DNA of 64,000 bases from positions 36,557 through 100,556 of the forward strand of contig DASWJS010000023.1 of the NCBI GenBank assembly GCA_036397035.1, read 5' to 3'. The notes below the pieces were generated by a model. That model saw only the letters and a program-made list of their open reading frames with translations. It was not told the DNA's origin and searched no databases. This DNA comes from DASWJS01 sp036397035. GTDB lineage: Bacteria > Actinomycetota > AC-67. The position numbers and the translations under genes are program-made. Positions 1 to 8,985 of this stretch are shown here, one piece after another; position 1 is the first letter of the stretch, and every line of letters starts with the position of its first letter.

Positions 1-1
1 C

Positions 2-856
2 GAGCGCGGACACCTGCACGAGGAGATCGCGCGCATCCGGTCTTCGATGGACGCGTCGTCGCTCGCCTACGAGATCGTGGCGATCGACGACGGCTCGACC
101 GACGGCAGCGGCGACGAGATTCGCTCGATCGAGGGCATCCGCGTGATGGGCTTCGCGCGCAACCGCGGGTCGGGCGCGGCGCGCAAGGCAGGGACGCGCG
201 CGGCGCGCGGGCGGGTCGTGGTGTGGACCGACGTCGACATGACCTACCCGAACGACGAGATCCCTCGGCTGGTCAAGGAGCTGGAGGGCTACGACCAGGT
301 CGTCGGCGCCCGCACGTCCGAGAAGGGGACGCTCAAGCTGCTGCGCGGGCCCGCGAAATGGCTGATCCGGCGGCTCGCGAGCTACCTGGTGCGCACGCCG
401 ATCCCCGACCTCAACTCCGGCTTCCGCGCGTTCCGTCGCGAGGTGGCGGCGCAGTACTTGCACCTGCTGCCGCAGGGCTTCTCGTGCGTGACGACGATGA
501 CGATGACCTTCCTGGCCAACGGCTACTCGGTCCACTACATCCCGATCGACTACGCCGAGCGGGCCGGCAACTCCAAGTTCCATTGGTGGGTCGACACGAA
601 GCGCTACCTCGGCCAGGTCGTGCGGCTCGTGATGTCCTACGCGCCGCTGCGCGTGTTCGTACCGGTCGGCCTCGCCCTGCTGCTGATCGGCAGCGGGAAG
701 CTCGTCTTCGACATGGTCGACAAGGACTTCCGCGTGGCGACCAACACGCTGCTGCTGCTGTTCGCCTCCGTGCAGGCCTTCGCGATCGGGCTCGTCGCAG
801 ACCTGGTCGTGCACCGCACGAAGCCGCGGGACGAGGTCGAGCCGGCCTCGGTGTAG
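2..856 (+). CDS. Family 2 glycosyltransferase, DPM1/GtrB-like (5' end outside window)
   Basis: The reading frame is open from the window edge, so the first residues are missing; an internal ATG at 47 is probably not the start. The N-terminal part is a GT-A fold with the nucleotide-binding motif EIVAIDDGSTDGS and the metal-binding motif VWTDVDM. The C-terminal end has two hydrophobic segments (about 660-800) of the kind that anchor polyprenyl-phosphate mannosyl/glucosyl transferases. Such enzymes move a sugar from a nucleotide to a polyprenyl phosphate at the inner membrane face. Its stop codon abuts the next glycosyltransferase, so the two are co-transcribed. The sugar is not predictable. Confidence 0.85.
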   Translation, partial: ERGHLHEEIARIRSSMDASSLAYEIVAIDDGSTDGSGDEIRSIEGIRVMGFARNRGSGAARKAGTRAARGRVVVWTDVDMTYPNDEIPRLVKELEGYDQVVGARTSEKGTLKLLRGPAKWLIRRLASYLVRTPIPDLNSGFRAFRREVAAQYLHLLPQGFSCVTTMTMTFLANGYSVHYIPIDYAERAGNSKFHWWVDTKRYLGQVVRLVMSYAPLRVFVPVGLALLLIGSGKLVFDMVDKDFRVATNTLLLLFASVQAFAIGLVADLVVHRTKPRDEVEPASV

Positions 857-1954
857 ATGCGGGTCCTGTTCTTCGGCACCTACGACGCGGACCGGCACCC
901 CCACGTTCGAGTCCTCATGGAGGGGTTCCGCGACCTCGGCGACGAGGTGATCGAGTGCAACGAGCCGCTGGGTCTGAGCACCCGAGAGCGTGTGGGGATC
1001 CTGCGGCGGCCGTGGCGCGCGCCGCTGCTGGCGGCGCGCGTGCTGTCGCGGTGGACCCGGCTCCGGCGGCGCGCGCGCGCGATGGCCGTCCCCGACGTGG
1101 TCGTCGTCGGCTACCTGGGCCACTTCGACGTGCACCTTGCCCGCCGGCTGTGGCCGCGCACGCCGCTCGTGCTCGACCACATGATCTTCGCGCGCGACAC
1201 GGCGCTCGATCGGGGCGTGCGGTTCGGGCCGGTCGTGTGGCTGCTGGGGCTGATCGACGGCGCCGCCCTGCGCGCGGCCGACCTAATCGCCGTGGACACC
1301 GACGAGCACGCGGCGATGGTCCCGCCGGCGTTGCGCTCGCGCGTCGTCGTCGCGGCGATCGGCGCAACCGCTCGCTGGTTCCGCGACCCGACCGCCGGCG
1401 CCGGTGAGCCGCTCTCGGCGATCTTCTACGGCTCGTTCGCGCCGCTGCAGGGCGGGCCGGTCATCGGAGAGGCGATCGCACGGTGCGCGGAGCTGTGCCC
1501 CAGCGTGCGCTTCACGATCGTCGGGCACGGGCAGGACCTCGCGGCGACGCGCGCGCGCACGGCGGCCAACCGCTCCGTCGTCTGGCGGGACTGGATCGAC
1601 CCGGCCGAGCTTCCCGCCGCCGTCGCCGCGCACGACGTGTGCCTGGGCATCTTCGGGACGAGCCCCAAGGCGTCGCGCGTCGTGCCGCACAAGGTCTTCG
1701 AAGGAGCGGCCGCGGGGTGCGCGATCGTGACCGCGGACACGCCGCCCGCGCGGCGCGCGCTCGGCGACGCGGCCGTGTTCGTGCCGCCGGGCGACGCGAG
1801 GGCGCTCGCCGAGGCGATCGAGCGCCTTGCCGCCGACCCGGCCGCGGTGCGAGACCTGCGGCGCGCCGCCTTCGCCCGCGCGACGGAAGCGTTCGCCGGC
1901 GCCGCGGTCGTCGCGGGGCTCCGCGAGCGGCTCTCGCGAGAGGCCGCGCGGTGA
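857..1954 (+). CDS. Glycosyltransferase, GT4-like (GT-B fold)
   Basis: The protein has 365 residues and its ATG follows the upstream TAG with no gap. N-terminus MRVLFFGTYDADRHPHVRVL is a typical GT-B opening. The C-terminal half has a nucleotide-sugar-binding pattern around VPHKVFEGAAAGCAIV followed by the usual terminal stretch of glycosyltransferases that trim to the end of a family. It overlaps the downstream methyltransferase by a GTGA motif. The acceptor is unknown; the neighbourhood suggests a surface glycan or glycolipid. Confidence 0.8.
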   Translation: MRVLFFGTYDADRHPHVRVLMEGFRDLGDEVIECNEPLGLSTRERVGILRRPWRAPLLAARVLSRWTRLRRRARAMAVPDVVVVGYLGHFDVHLARRLWPRTPLVLDHMIFARDTALDRGVRFGPVVWLLGLIDGAALRAADLIAVDTDEHAAMVPPALRSRVVVAAIGATARWFRDPTAGAGEPLSAIFYGSFAPLQGGPVIGEAIARCAELCPSVRFTIVGHGQDLAATRARTAANRSVVWRDWIDPAELPAAVAAHDVCLGIFGTSPKASRVVPHKVFEGAAAGCAIVTADTPPARRALGDAAVFVPPGDARALAEAIERLAADPAAVRDLRRAAFARATEAFAGAAVVAGLRERLSREAAR

Positions 1955-2679
1955 AGCCGCCGCTGACGGCGGGCGCGTGGCTCCGCTACGACGCGATCAT
2001 GAGCGCGCTCGACGGCGCGCCCGAGGTCCGCTCGATCCTGGAGGTCGGGTGCGGGCTCGGCGCGCTCGGCGCGCGGCTCGCCCGCCGCTTCGACTACACC
2101 GCGGTCGAGCGCGACGAGCGGTCGGCGTCGGTCGCGCGCTCGCGGATCGAGCCGCTGGGCGGGCGCGTGGTGACCGGCGACATCGAGCAGCTCGGCGACG
2201 CGGAGACCTTCGACGCCGTGTGCGCCTTCGAGGTGCTCGAGCACGTCGACGACGACGGGGCCGCGCTGGCGGCGTGGCGGGCGCGCCTGTCGCCGCGCGG
2301 ACTGCTGGTGCTGAGCGTGCCGGCGTTCCAGCGACGCTTCGCGCCCTGGGATGCGAAGGTGGGGCACCTGCGCCGCTACGAGCCCGACGCGCTCGCACGG
2401 CTCGTGGAGGGGAGCGGGTTCACCGACGTCCGATGGCGCCTGCACGGGTTCGTGCTGGGCGAGGCGCTGGAGGCCGTCCGCAACCGGATCGCCGCCCGGC
2501 AGGAGACGGGCGGGACCACCGGCGAGCGGACGGCGGCGAGCGCCCGCGTGCTGCAACCGCCGGCGTGGCTCGGCCCCGCGACGTGGCTCGCGACCGCGCC
2601 GTTCCGTCTCGTGCAGCGGACGCCGGCGGGCGCGGGGCGCGGGATCGGGATCGTGGTCGGAGCGCGCCGCGATGACTGA
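1951..2679 (+). CDS. Class I SAM-dependent methyltransferase
   Basis: I place the start at the GTG at 1951 because it forms a GTGA overlap with the preceding stop and yields a normal 242-residue enzyme. The SAM-binding motif ILEVGCGLGALG lies near residue 30, an acidic motif II follows, and FDAVCAFEVLEHV is the post-motif typical of small-molecule methyltransferases. It sits between a glycosyltransferase and a flippase-like membrane protein, so methylation of a sugar or lipid-linked intermediate is likely, but the substrate is not evident. Confidence 0.85.
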   Translation: MKPPLTAGAWLRYDAIMSALDGAPEVRSILEVGCGLGALGARLARRFDYTAVERDERSASVARSRIEPLGGRVVTGDIEQLGDAETFDAVCAFEVLEHVDDDGAALAAWRARLSPRGLLVLSVPAFQRRFAPWDAKVGHLRRYEPDALARLVEGSGFTDVRWRLHGFVLGEALEAVRNRIAARQETGGTTGERTAASARVLQPPAWLGPATWLATAPFRLVQRTPAGAGRGIGIVVGARRDD

Positions 2680-3532
2680 GCACCGTCGCCGCGTCGTCCG
2701 AACGGTGTTCGGTCTGGTGTCGCTCGCCTTCGTCGCGATCGCCTTCCAAACGGCGCTCGGCCGATACGAGGGCTCGGTGGTGCCCGCGTGGCCGGCGATC
2801 GGGGCCGCGACCGTCCTGGTGGGCGCGGGGATCTCCTTCGGCGCGCGCGGCTGGGCGGACCTCCTGGGAACGCGGGATCGCGCGGTCGTGTCGGGGTTCC
2901 TGCTCGCGCAGCTCGGCAAGTACGTCCCGGGGGGCTTCTGGCAGCACGCGGGACAGGTGGGGACGGCGGCGGCGGCGGTCCCGGTGTCCAAGGCCGTCGC
3001 CGCCGTCCCGATCCAAGCGCTCGTGTACGTCGCGGCCGCGGGCGCCGTGGGGGCGTGGTACGGCCTGTTCGCCGCCGGGGCCGCGGGCTGGGTGCGGCTG
3101 GCGACCATCGCGTCCGCGGTGCTCGTCCTGCTGATCTGGCGGCGGTGGATGGACTTGCTGCTTCGCCTCGGCGGGCGGCCCGGCGCGAAGGCGCGCGCGC
3201 TCCTTCCCCCGCAGCGGGCGATCACGCGCTCGTTCACCTGGAGCGTCGGGACGCTCGTGGCGAGCGGAGCGGGCTTCGCCGCGCTCGCGACCGCGGTCGG
3301 CGCGACGGAGTCGTTCTTGGGCGCGACGGCGGCGTTCGCGCTCGCGTGGGCGGCCGGTTTCCTCGCGCTGCCCTTCCCGGCCGGGATCGGCGTTCGCGAA
3401 GCGGTGCTGACCGCGCTCGTCGGGCCGGCGGCGCCGGTGCTCGCCGCGGCCATCGCGCACCGGCTGGTCACGATCGCTGCCGAGGCGATCGCCGTCGGCC
3501 TCAGCCGGTTGTTCCTGCGTCCGCGCGCGTGA
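2672..3532 (+). CDS. UPF0104/lysylphosphatidylglycerol synthase-type membrane protein
   Basis: A 286-residue polytopic membrane protein whose ATG overlaps the previous stop by 8 bases. It has about seven hydrophobic segments and the family-like motifs QLGKYVPGGFWQHAGQ and FPAGIGVREAVLTALVGP (proline-glycine-rich loop followed by G-x-R-E). Proteins of this family next to glycosyltransferases are thought to flip or present lipid-linked sugars; this is inference. Its 3' end overlaps the convergent gene 3501-5198 by 32 bases, so no separate terminator fits between them. Confidence 0.75.
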   Translation: MTEHRRRVVRTVFGLVSLAFVAIAFQTALGRYEGSVVPAWPAIGAATVLVGAGISFGARGWADLLGTRDRAVVSGFLLAQLGKYVPGGFWQHAGQVGTAAAAVPVSKAVAAVPIQALVYVAAAGAVGAWYGLFAAGAAGWVRLATIASAVLVLLIWRRWMDLLLRLGGRPGAKARALLPPQRAITRSFTWSVGTLVASGAGFAALATAVGATESFLGATAAFALAWAAGFLALPFPAGIGVREAVLTALVGPAAPVLAAAIAHRLVTIAAEAIAVGLSRLFLRPRA

Positions 3533-5198
3533 CGCGGTAGACCGAATAGATCAGCGAATCGTCGATCGGCGTAAAGACGAAGCCGGCTTCTTCCATCACC
3601 GTTCGATAGCGATCGAGTTCGTCGCCGTCGAAGTCGTCGACCCACGCGACCGGAATGCCCGCGTCGTGGACCGTATGCAGAACGTCGATGAGCCGGTCTG
3701 AATCGGGCAGGGTGCGCCACGGACCTTCGGGCCCTCGTGGGATCGGCGTTGTGTTGTCGTTGAGATAGGAAAGGATCAGGGTGTCGCGGACCGGGAACAG
3801 CCCCTTGTCCGCCATTCGCGTCATTACGATTGCATCCTCCGGTACGAGCCGCTCGACGCGGTCTCGCAGCATGGTGATCCATGCGGTCGCGGCACGCTGG
3901 CGCATGATCCCCTGCGGCCCGATGATTGCCGTTTCCAGGCATGCGACTGCGAGGAGGACGCCGATCCAGGCCAGCGGCCGGATTCGGAGCCCACGCTCGA
4001 GCACCGCGCGCACGCCGAGCGCGGTCCACAGCCCCAGCGGCGCGAGGAGGTATCGGAACAGCGACGCGTTCACGACGACGGAGTCCGACCCATTCGTCGA
4101 CTGCGGCAGGTGGAACGCGGCGAGCAGGATCGTCCCGGCGAGCAGGCTCAGCACAAGACCACGATCAGCTTCGTGGCGCAAGGCCGCCCGGAGACCAAGG
4201 CCGAGCCCGATCAACTGCGGCAGCCAGATGGTGGGCAGCACCACGGCATAGAGGACGAGGTGATTTACGAGCGCGAATGGCTGGAACCAGGTCGTGTCGG
4301 CAAAGTTGAGCGTCTCGCTCTGGAGCCGCAGCGTCAGCTCGTAGCCGGTCGTCGTAGGCGAGCCGTACGTAAGTTGGTTGAACACGAGGATGACGGCCAG
4401 GGAGGCGCCGGCGACGAGCGCGACCGTCGCCAGGTGACGTGCCGGAGGTCGCTTCTTGACGAGGAGAAACACAGCCGGAGGTAGCGCCATCAAGACTGCG
4501 GGATACCGGAACAAGATCGCGGCGCCGATACAGACCGAGGCCGTCATGAGGTCGCCGAACCGCTCCCCTCGCCAGTAGCGTACGAAGGCGACCATCGCGC
4601 CCAGCATCGACAGCGCCGAGAGCGTGTCGCCCGCAACGGTCGGCGTCGCGGCCACAATCAGCGAGGGATGGGCGAGCCACAGCACGAACGCCACGGTGCC
4701 GGCCATTCGCGCGGCTGAGCGCGGCCCGGCGCGCGCCGGCGTGGCAAGAAGGTGCTCGGCGAGCCAGGCGACCAGGAATGCCGAGCCAACCGCCGCTAGC
4801 GGCGTGGCTATCGCAACTAGTGGCATCCACAGTGCGGCCAGCAGCGCGTAGAAAAGCATCGTCCCTGCGAAGTCCTGCGGAACGATGTCGCCGTTCACTC
4901 GTGCGGCGTCGCGAGGCGTCAGCGCCCGCGCGATGTCCGGAGGCAACGTGTCCGCGTACCGCAAGGGTTGGCGGAACCAATGCCCCTCGGCGGCGCGGTC
5001 GACCAGCACCAAGCCGACGGACTCGCGCGGGGTGTTGGTGGGCCCCGGCTCGTTCCAGGGCCGAGGGATGGCGAAGAGGTAGAAGAGGAAGAACCCGGCG
5101 GCAAGCAGGAGCCGAATGCGCTTGTGCGCGAATCCTCTTCGGGCCCGAGCGGCCTGAGGCGTTGTGTCGTCGGCTTGGGTCGGAGCTTGTTGATCCAT
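3501..5198 (-). CDS. Polytopic membrane protein, GT-C-like, paralogue of the next gene
   Basis: A 565-residue protein with about ten hydrophobic segments. I chose the ATG at 5198 (MDQQAPTQ), 13 bases after the stop of the upstream gene; GTG codons at 5201 and 5207 are alternatives. It is clearly related to the protein at 5212-6888. Both share an acidic first loop with a PRES(V/I)G motif and a PRD..V-G-x-(I/V)-PQDF motif, a LLRYPA membrane motif, and a soluble C-terminal part with VMTR and LP(D)xDRL motifs. This layout resembles lipid-sugar-dependent GT-C transferases, but no family signature is certain. Third gene of a leftward operon. Confidence 0.7.
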   Translation of the reverse strand: MDQQAPTQADDTTPQAARARRGFAHKRIRLLLAAGFFLFYLFAIPRPWNEPGPTNTPRESVGLVLVDRAAEGHWFRQPLRYADTLPPDIARALTPRDAARVNGDIVPQDFAGTMLFYALLAALWMPLVAIATPLAAVGSAFLVAWLAEHLLATPARAGPRSAARMAGTVAFVLWLAHPSLIVAATPTVAGDTLSALSMLGAMVAFVRYWRGERFGDLMTASVCIGAAILFRYPAVLMALPPAVFLLVKKRPPARHLATVALVAGASLAVILVFNQLTYGSPTTTGYELTLRLQSETLNFADTTWFQPFALVNHLVLYAVVLPTIWLPQLIGLGLGLRAALRHEADRGLVLSLLAGTILLAAFHLPQSTNGSDSVVVNASLFRYLLAPLGLWTALGVRAVLERGLRIRPLAWIGVLLAVACLETAIIGPQGIMRQRAATAWITMLRDRVERLVPEDAIVMTRMADKGLFPVRDTLILSYLNDNTTPIPRGPEGPWRTLPDSDRLIDVLHTVHDAGIPVAWVDDFDGDELDRYRTVMEEAGFVFTPIDDSLIYSVYRVTRADAGTTG

Positions 5199-5211
5199 CA
5201 CCGTCACGAGT

Positions 5212-6888
5212 CTAAGGACCGTCGCGCTCGCCGGGGGGAAGCGTGATTCTAAAGAGCAGGGGATCCTCGGCCCACGCAGCGACGTCGAGCCCGAGGGCGG
5301 AGGCAGATGCCCGGTAGAAGGCGAGGGTTTCCGGGGAGAAGTCCGCCAGCAGGTAGAGCGCATGCCCTCGCAGCAAAACTTGCTTCGCAACCGCCGTGAG
5401 TCGATCCGGATCGGGAAGCACATCCCATGCGTACGCATCGCGCGTCGTCCGACCTCGTGGCGCCCCGCTTGCGAGCCGGCTCAGGCTGAGCGTCGAGCGA
5501 TCCGGGAACAGATACCGATCGCCGATCCGAGTCATCACGAACGCGTCGCTCTCCGTCGAGCGAAGGACGGCGCTCCGGATATCGGCTTGCTCGGCAATCA
5601 CATGCGATCGGGTCGACGTCCCGACGGGTCCGTGGATCGTCGCATCGACTCCGAGCAACGCGAGCCCACCACACGCTGCGAGCAGGAGGCTCGGCCATCG
5701 AGCCGTCGCCTGAAGGCCGGCGGCCAGCAGCAGCAGCCCGATTGCGATCGTCGGAAGCGCGTAGCGCGCGAAAGAGGCGTTCATGGCGGGGGCCGCCCAT
5801 CCCCACGTCGGTCGCCCGACGTATGTGAGCGACGAAGCCACAACCGCCAGGCACGTGAAGATCCACGGCCTCCTTTCAGGATGACGGCGGAGCATCCGGA
5901 CCCCAACGACGAATCCCACAACGGCGGGCAGGAGGACCAGCGGCTGGTGGACGAGGTAGTTCTCGGCGTGACCGAGCGCCGCACGGGGCTCGAAGCCGAG
6001 GAAGCCTGCTCGGGTGAAGACGCCTTCTCCGCCCGGGAGTGCTCCAGCCACGCCGTAGCCCGTGGTGAATGCGTTCCCGTAGACGATTGCGTTGAACGTG
6101 CTGATTGCGGCCGCAACGGCAGCGGCCGCAAGCGCGCCGCCGATCAGATGAGGTTTCCTGACCCACCCCGTTCGCAGGGCGCCGACGCCGAGGACGGCGG
6201 CGATGACGGCCGCCGGGTAACGGAGGAGCGTGGCCGCCGCCAGCGACGCCGTGAGCAAGGCGAAATCCTTCGTCGAGCCGGTGCGGGCGAAGCGAACGAA
6301 TCCAAGGATGCCGAGCTCGACCGCAACGAGGGTGAGGACGCCCGAGTCCACGATCCACGTGGCGTTGGTAGCCAGCGCGGGGGCGCTCAGCCAGATGCCG
6401 AAGAGGGCGAGCCCCATGCGTGACTCCGCTTCGGTCCTGGGCGCACGCCACGAGACGTCGGTCTCACCCGGTCGTGCCGATAGCTCCGCCCACAACTGGA
6501 CGAGAAGGAACGCGCTGACCACTGCCGCGATCGGGACGACCACGGTGACGAGCGGGTCCCAGACGGCGAACAGGACGACGTACAGCCCGAAGACGCCGAC
6601 GAAGTCCTGAGGGGCCACACGACCATCGACGAGGGCGGTGTCGCGCGGTGCAAGAGCCGCCGCGATGTCTGCGGGCAATCCTTCGGCGGGCACGTCAATG
6701 CTCGCGCCGGCACCGTCCGCCGCCTGCCGGGCGAAGACGTATCCGATCGACTCACGCGGACTGTCGCTCAGTGGACGTCCGGGCCAGGGGCGGGGGAGCA
6801 GCAGCATGTACCAGCCGAAGGCGATCACCCCCACAGCGATCATCGTCGCTGTGCGGATGGTGCGGGCGGGGGTCGGGGAGCTGCTCAT
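5212..6888 (-). CDS. Polytopic membrane protein, GT-C-like, paralogue of the previous gene
   Basis: A 558-residue protein starting MSSSPTPAR, with an N-terminal membrane anchor, a loop containing RESIGYVF and APQDFVG, around nine further membrane segments (LLRYPAAVIAAVL among them) and a soluble C-terminal region with AFVMTRIGDRYLFPD. The same landmarks in the same order occur in the neighbour at 3501-5198, so the pair arose by tandem duplication followed by strong divergence. Its start overlaps the stop of the GT87-type gene by 4 bases, so the three form one operon. A glycan transferase is plausible; substrate and activity are unknown. Confidence 0.7.
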   Translation of the reverse strand: MSSSPTPARTIRTATMIAVGVIAFGWYMLLLPRPWPGRPLSDSPRESIGYVFARQAADGAGASIDVPAEGLPADIAAALAPRDTALVDGRVAPQDFVGVFGLYVVLFAVWDPLVTVVVPIAAVVSAFLLVQLWAELSARPGETDVSWRAPRTEAESRMGLALFGIWLSAPALATNATWIVDSGVLTLVAVELGILGFVRFARTGSTKDFALLTASLAAATLLRYPAAVIAAVLGVGALRTGWVRKPHLIGGALAAAAVAAAISTFNAIVYGNAFTTGYGVAGALPGGEGVFTRAGFLGFEPRAALGHAENYLVHQPLVLLPAVVGFVVGVRMLRRHPERRPWIFTCLAVVASSLTYVGRPTWGWAAPAMNASFARYALPTIAIGLLLLAAGLQATARWPSLLLAACGGLALLGVDATIHGPVGTSTRSHVIAEQADIRSAVLRSTESDAFVMTRIGDRYLFPDRSTLSLSRLASGAPRGRTTRDAYAWDVLPDPDRLTAVAKQVLLRGHALYLLADFSPETLAFYRASASALGLDVAAWAEDPLLFRITLPPGERDGP

Positions 6889-8165
6889 GCCGACGTGGTC
6901 TCCGCCGCGGGCGTGACGGACGATCTCGCGGGCTGAGCCAGCCAGTCGGACAGTCCGAGGACGAGCATGGAGTACAGGGGAAGCGCGTACCCCAGAAGCT
7001 GCTCAGGAGCCGAGATTCCGGAAACGAGGCCCGAAAGCCCAGGCGGCTCACCCAGCAGGACGAGAGCGCCCGCGATCATGGCGAGCTTCGTAGCGATCCC
7101 GCTGGAGCGAAGTCTTGTGCGGAGCGCCAATGCCGCAGCCGGAATCGCGAGTACGAGATAATGCTCCCAGAACAGCGGTGATGCGAGCAACATCCACGGC
7201 ACCGTTGCCCAAAACAAGTCGCTGGTTCCTCGTGCGGGACTTCTCCAAGCCGCCACGAGGGCGGCGAGCGTCAGCAAGGCGCCCGCCACAGCCGCGAGAG
7301 CGGGAAGGTTTGCGATCCCGTACCCCCAGGGGTTTTCGGTCAACCACCGGTAGGGCAGCGCCGACAAGGAGCTGTTCATGGGCGCCGATCGCCAGAAAGA
7401 GACGTTGTCGCCGCCGGCCGTCCGCAGGAAGTCCCCGAGGGAAGTGCCGCCCGCCAGCCCGACGCCCACGACGGTGAAGGCGAGCGCAGAGCCCGCGTGC
7501 CACGCCGCAGCACGAAACCTTCGCTGCCGGAGCAAGGGGAGGAGCAGAACCAGCGGAATCACGCGTAGAGCCGTTGCCAGGCCAAGCGCTATCCCGGCGC
7601 CGGCGTCGCGATCTCTCTTCAGCGCTCGCCATGCCCCCACGAACAGCAGCAGGAGAACTGCGTGCGACTGTCCGAGTTGCAGGTGCCGGTAGACCGTTGG
7701 GATCAGGAGCGAAGCGAGCCCGACCATCGCCGCAAACCACCGGCTCGTTCCGTTCGAGCGAGCGAACCAGCCAAAGGCCAGCGCGAACATCAGTGCGTTC
7801 GCGATCAGCCACACCACGCGGGCGTCCGCGTATCTCAGTGCGGTGATCGGAGTCATCAGGACGATGTGCAATGGCGTGTGGGGGTTCACCTGGCCGTCCG
7901 GCACCCAGTGGTATCCCCTCCACCCCTCTCCGACGTGGAGATCGAGGAGTCGCGCGGTCGGCTGGTACGGGCTCCCGCCCCGACGAACTTCCGAGGCGGA
8001 TGCATAGTCCTGAGAGAGATCATCCGTCCAGCCACCTTCGAGCGCAACGCGGTTGCGAGCTGCTTCGGGTACCGGCTCTTCGATCCAACGAGCGGCGAGC
8101 CTGCCTACCTGCACGGCGCCGAGCAAGGCGATGAGAGCGACGGCCACGACGTACCGCTTTCCCAC
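6885..8165 (-). CDS. GT87-type (DUF2029) membrane mannosyltransferase-like protein
   Basis: A 426-residue protein starting with GTG (MGKRYVVAVALIALLG). After the first membrane helix comes a periplasmic loop with D-x-S-Q-D-Y-A-S-A and GGSPYQP, then NPHTPLHIVLMTPI, the pattern seen in GT87 enzymes that use polyprenyl-phosphate-mannose (alpha-mannosyltransferases of actinobacteria). Around ten membrane segments follow. First gene of the leftward operon with the two paralogous membrane proteins. A TATCCT hexamer lies 8 bases before the start codon, suggesting a leaderless message. Confidence 0.75.
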   Translation of the reverse strand: MGKRYVVAVALIALLGAVQVGRLAARWIEEPVPEAARNRVALEGGWTDDLSQDYASASEVRRGGSPYQPTARLLDLHVGEGWRGYHWVPDGQVNPHTPLHIVLMTPITALRYADARVVWLIANALMFALAFGWFARSNGTSRWFAAMVGLASLLIPTVYRHLQLGQSHAVLLLLFVGAWRALKRDRDAGAGIALGLATALRVIPLVLLLPLLRQRRFRAAAWHAGSALAFTVVGVGLAGGTSLGDFLRTAGGDNVSFWRSAPMNSSLSALPYRWLTENPWGYGIANLPALAAVAGALLTLAALVAAWRSPARGTSDLFWATVPWMLLASPLFWEHYLVLAIPAAALALRTRLRSSGIATKLAMIAGALVLLGEPPGLSGLVSGISAPEQLLGYALPLYSMLVLGLSDWLAQPARSSVTPAAETTSA

Positions 8166-8206
8166 GAGCCTCAGGATAGTCGCGTGAATGGGGCTATCCT
8201 CGGTGG
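8166..8206. promoter_or_regulatory. Back-to-back divergent promoter region with mirrored -10 hexamers
   Basis: The 41 bases between the divergent starts at 8165 (minus) and 8207 (plus) contain AGGATAG at 8174-8180 and its exact inverse CTATCCT at 8194-8200. Read toward each gene, each half gives a TATCCT -10 hexamer, 8 and 6 bases from the respective start codon. Each -10 would sit where the other promoter's -35 belongs, so the two promoters overlap and may exclude each other. Transcription start sites are inferred. Confidence 0.5.
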
Positions 8207-8959
8207 ATGCCCAAGCCGACCGGGTTTCGTGAGGCGTTCGAGCGGGCGCTCGACGGCATCTCGCCCCGGGCGGTCGTGATCGAGGTTACCGGCTCGACGA
8301 ACGACGACGCGCGCGCGCTCGGGCGGGAAGGCGCGCCGCACCTCACGGTCGTCGTGACGAACGAGCAGCGCGCCGGCCGCGGCCGGCTCGGCCGAGCCTG
8401 GGTCGCCCCGCCGGGCACGAGCCTGCTCGCCTCGTGGGTCGCGCGCCCCGCCCTGCCGGTCGAGCGGTGGCCGCTCGTCCCGCTGCTCGCCGGCGTCGCG
8501 GCCGCGGAGGCGATCGAGGCGCGCACGAACGTGGCGCCGTCGCTCAAGTGGCCCAACGACCTCCTGGCCGGCGAGCGGAAGCTCGGCGGGATCCTCGTCG
8601 AGGCCGAGCTGCCGGCGTTCGTGGTCGTGGGGCTCGGGGTGAACGTCGGCCAGACCTCGTTCCCGACCGGCCTCGCGGCGACGAGCATCGCGATGGAAGG
8701 CGGAGTGCGGCTCGACCGGGCGGACCTGATGGCCGCCACGCTGGCCGCGTTCCAGCGAGCGCTGGAGGAGCCCGAGGCCGCCCTCGATCGCTACCGCGCG
8801 CGTTGCGCGACGCTGGGCACGACGGTCCGCGTCGAGCGGACGGCGGCCGAGCCCGTCCAGGGCGTGGCGCGCGCGATCGACGAGATCGGCGGGCTCGTCG
8901 TCGAGGCCGCGACCGGCGAGGTCACGGTGACGGCCGGCGACGTGATCCACCTCCGCTGA
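8207..8959 (+). CDS. birA: Biotin--[acetyl-CoA-carboxylase] ligase
   Basis: A 250-residue biotin protein ligase without the N-terminal DNA-binding domain of E. coli BirA, so it is the monofunctional type. The catalytic core shows STNDDAR, the ATP/biotinyl-AMP loop RAGRGRLGRAW, and KWPNDLL with the biotin-binding lysine region, then GLGVNVGQ. A short SH3-like C-terminal domain ends in VTAGDVIHLR. It would attach biotin to carboxylases such as the propionyl-CoA carboxylase whose beta and epsilon subunits lie at 29776-31604. Likely leaderless (TATCCT six bases upstream). Confidence 0.93.
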   Translation: MPKPTGFREAFERALDGISPRAVVIEVTGSTNDDARALGREGAPHLTVVVTNEQRAGRGRLGRAWVAPPGTSLLASWVARPALPVERWPLVPLLAGVAAAEAIEARTNVAPSLKWPNDLLAGERKLGGILVEAELPAFVVVGLGVNVGQTSFPTGLAATSIAMEGGVRLDRADLMAATLAAFQRALEEPEAALDRYRARCATLGTTVRVERTAAEPVQGVARAIDEIGGLVVEAATGEVTVTAGDVIHLR

Positions 8960-8985
8960 GCGGGGCGGCTCCCGGGCCCAGGCGC

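Noticed and set aside
5199..5438. N-terminal extension of the membrane protein at 3501-5198 into the upstream gene
   Set aside because: It would overlap the upstream paralogue by about 230 bases and adds sequence without membrane or family features; ATG 5198 aligns with the start of the paralogue.
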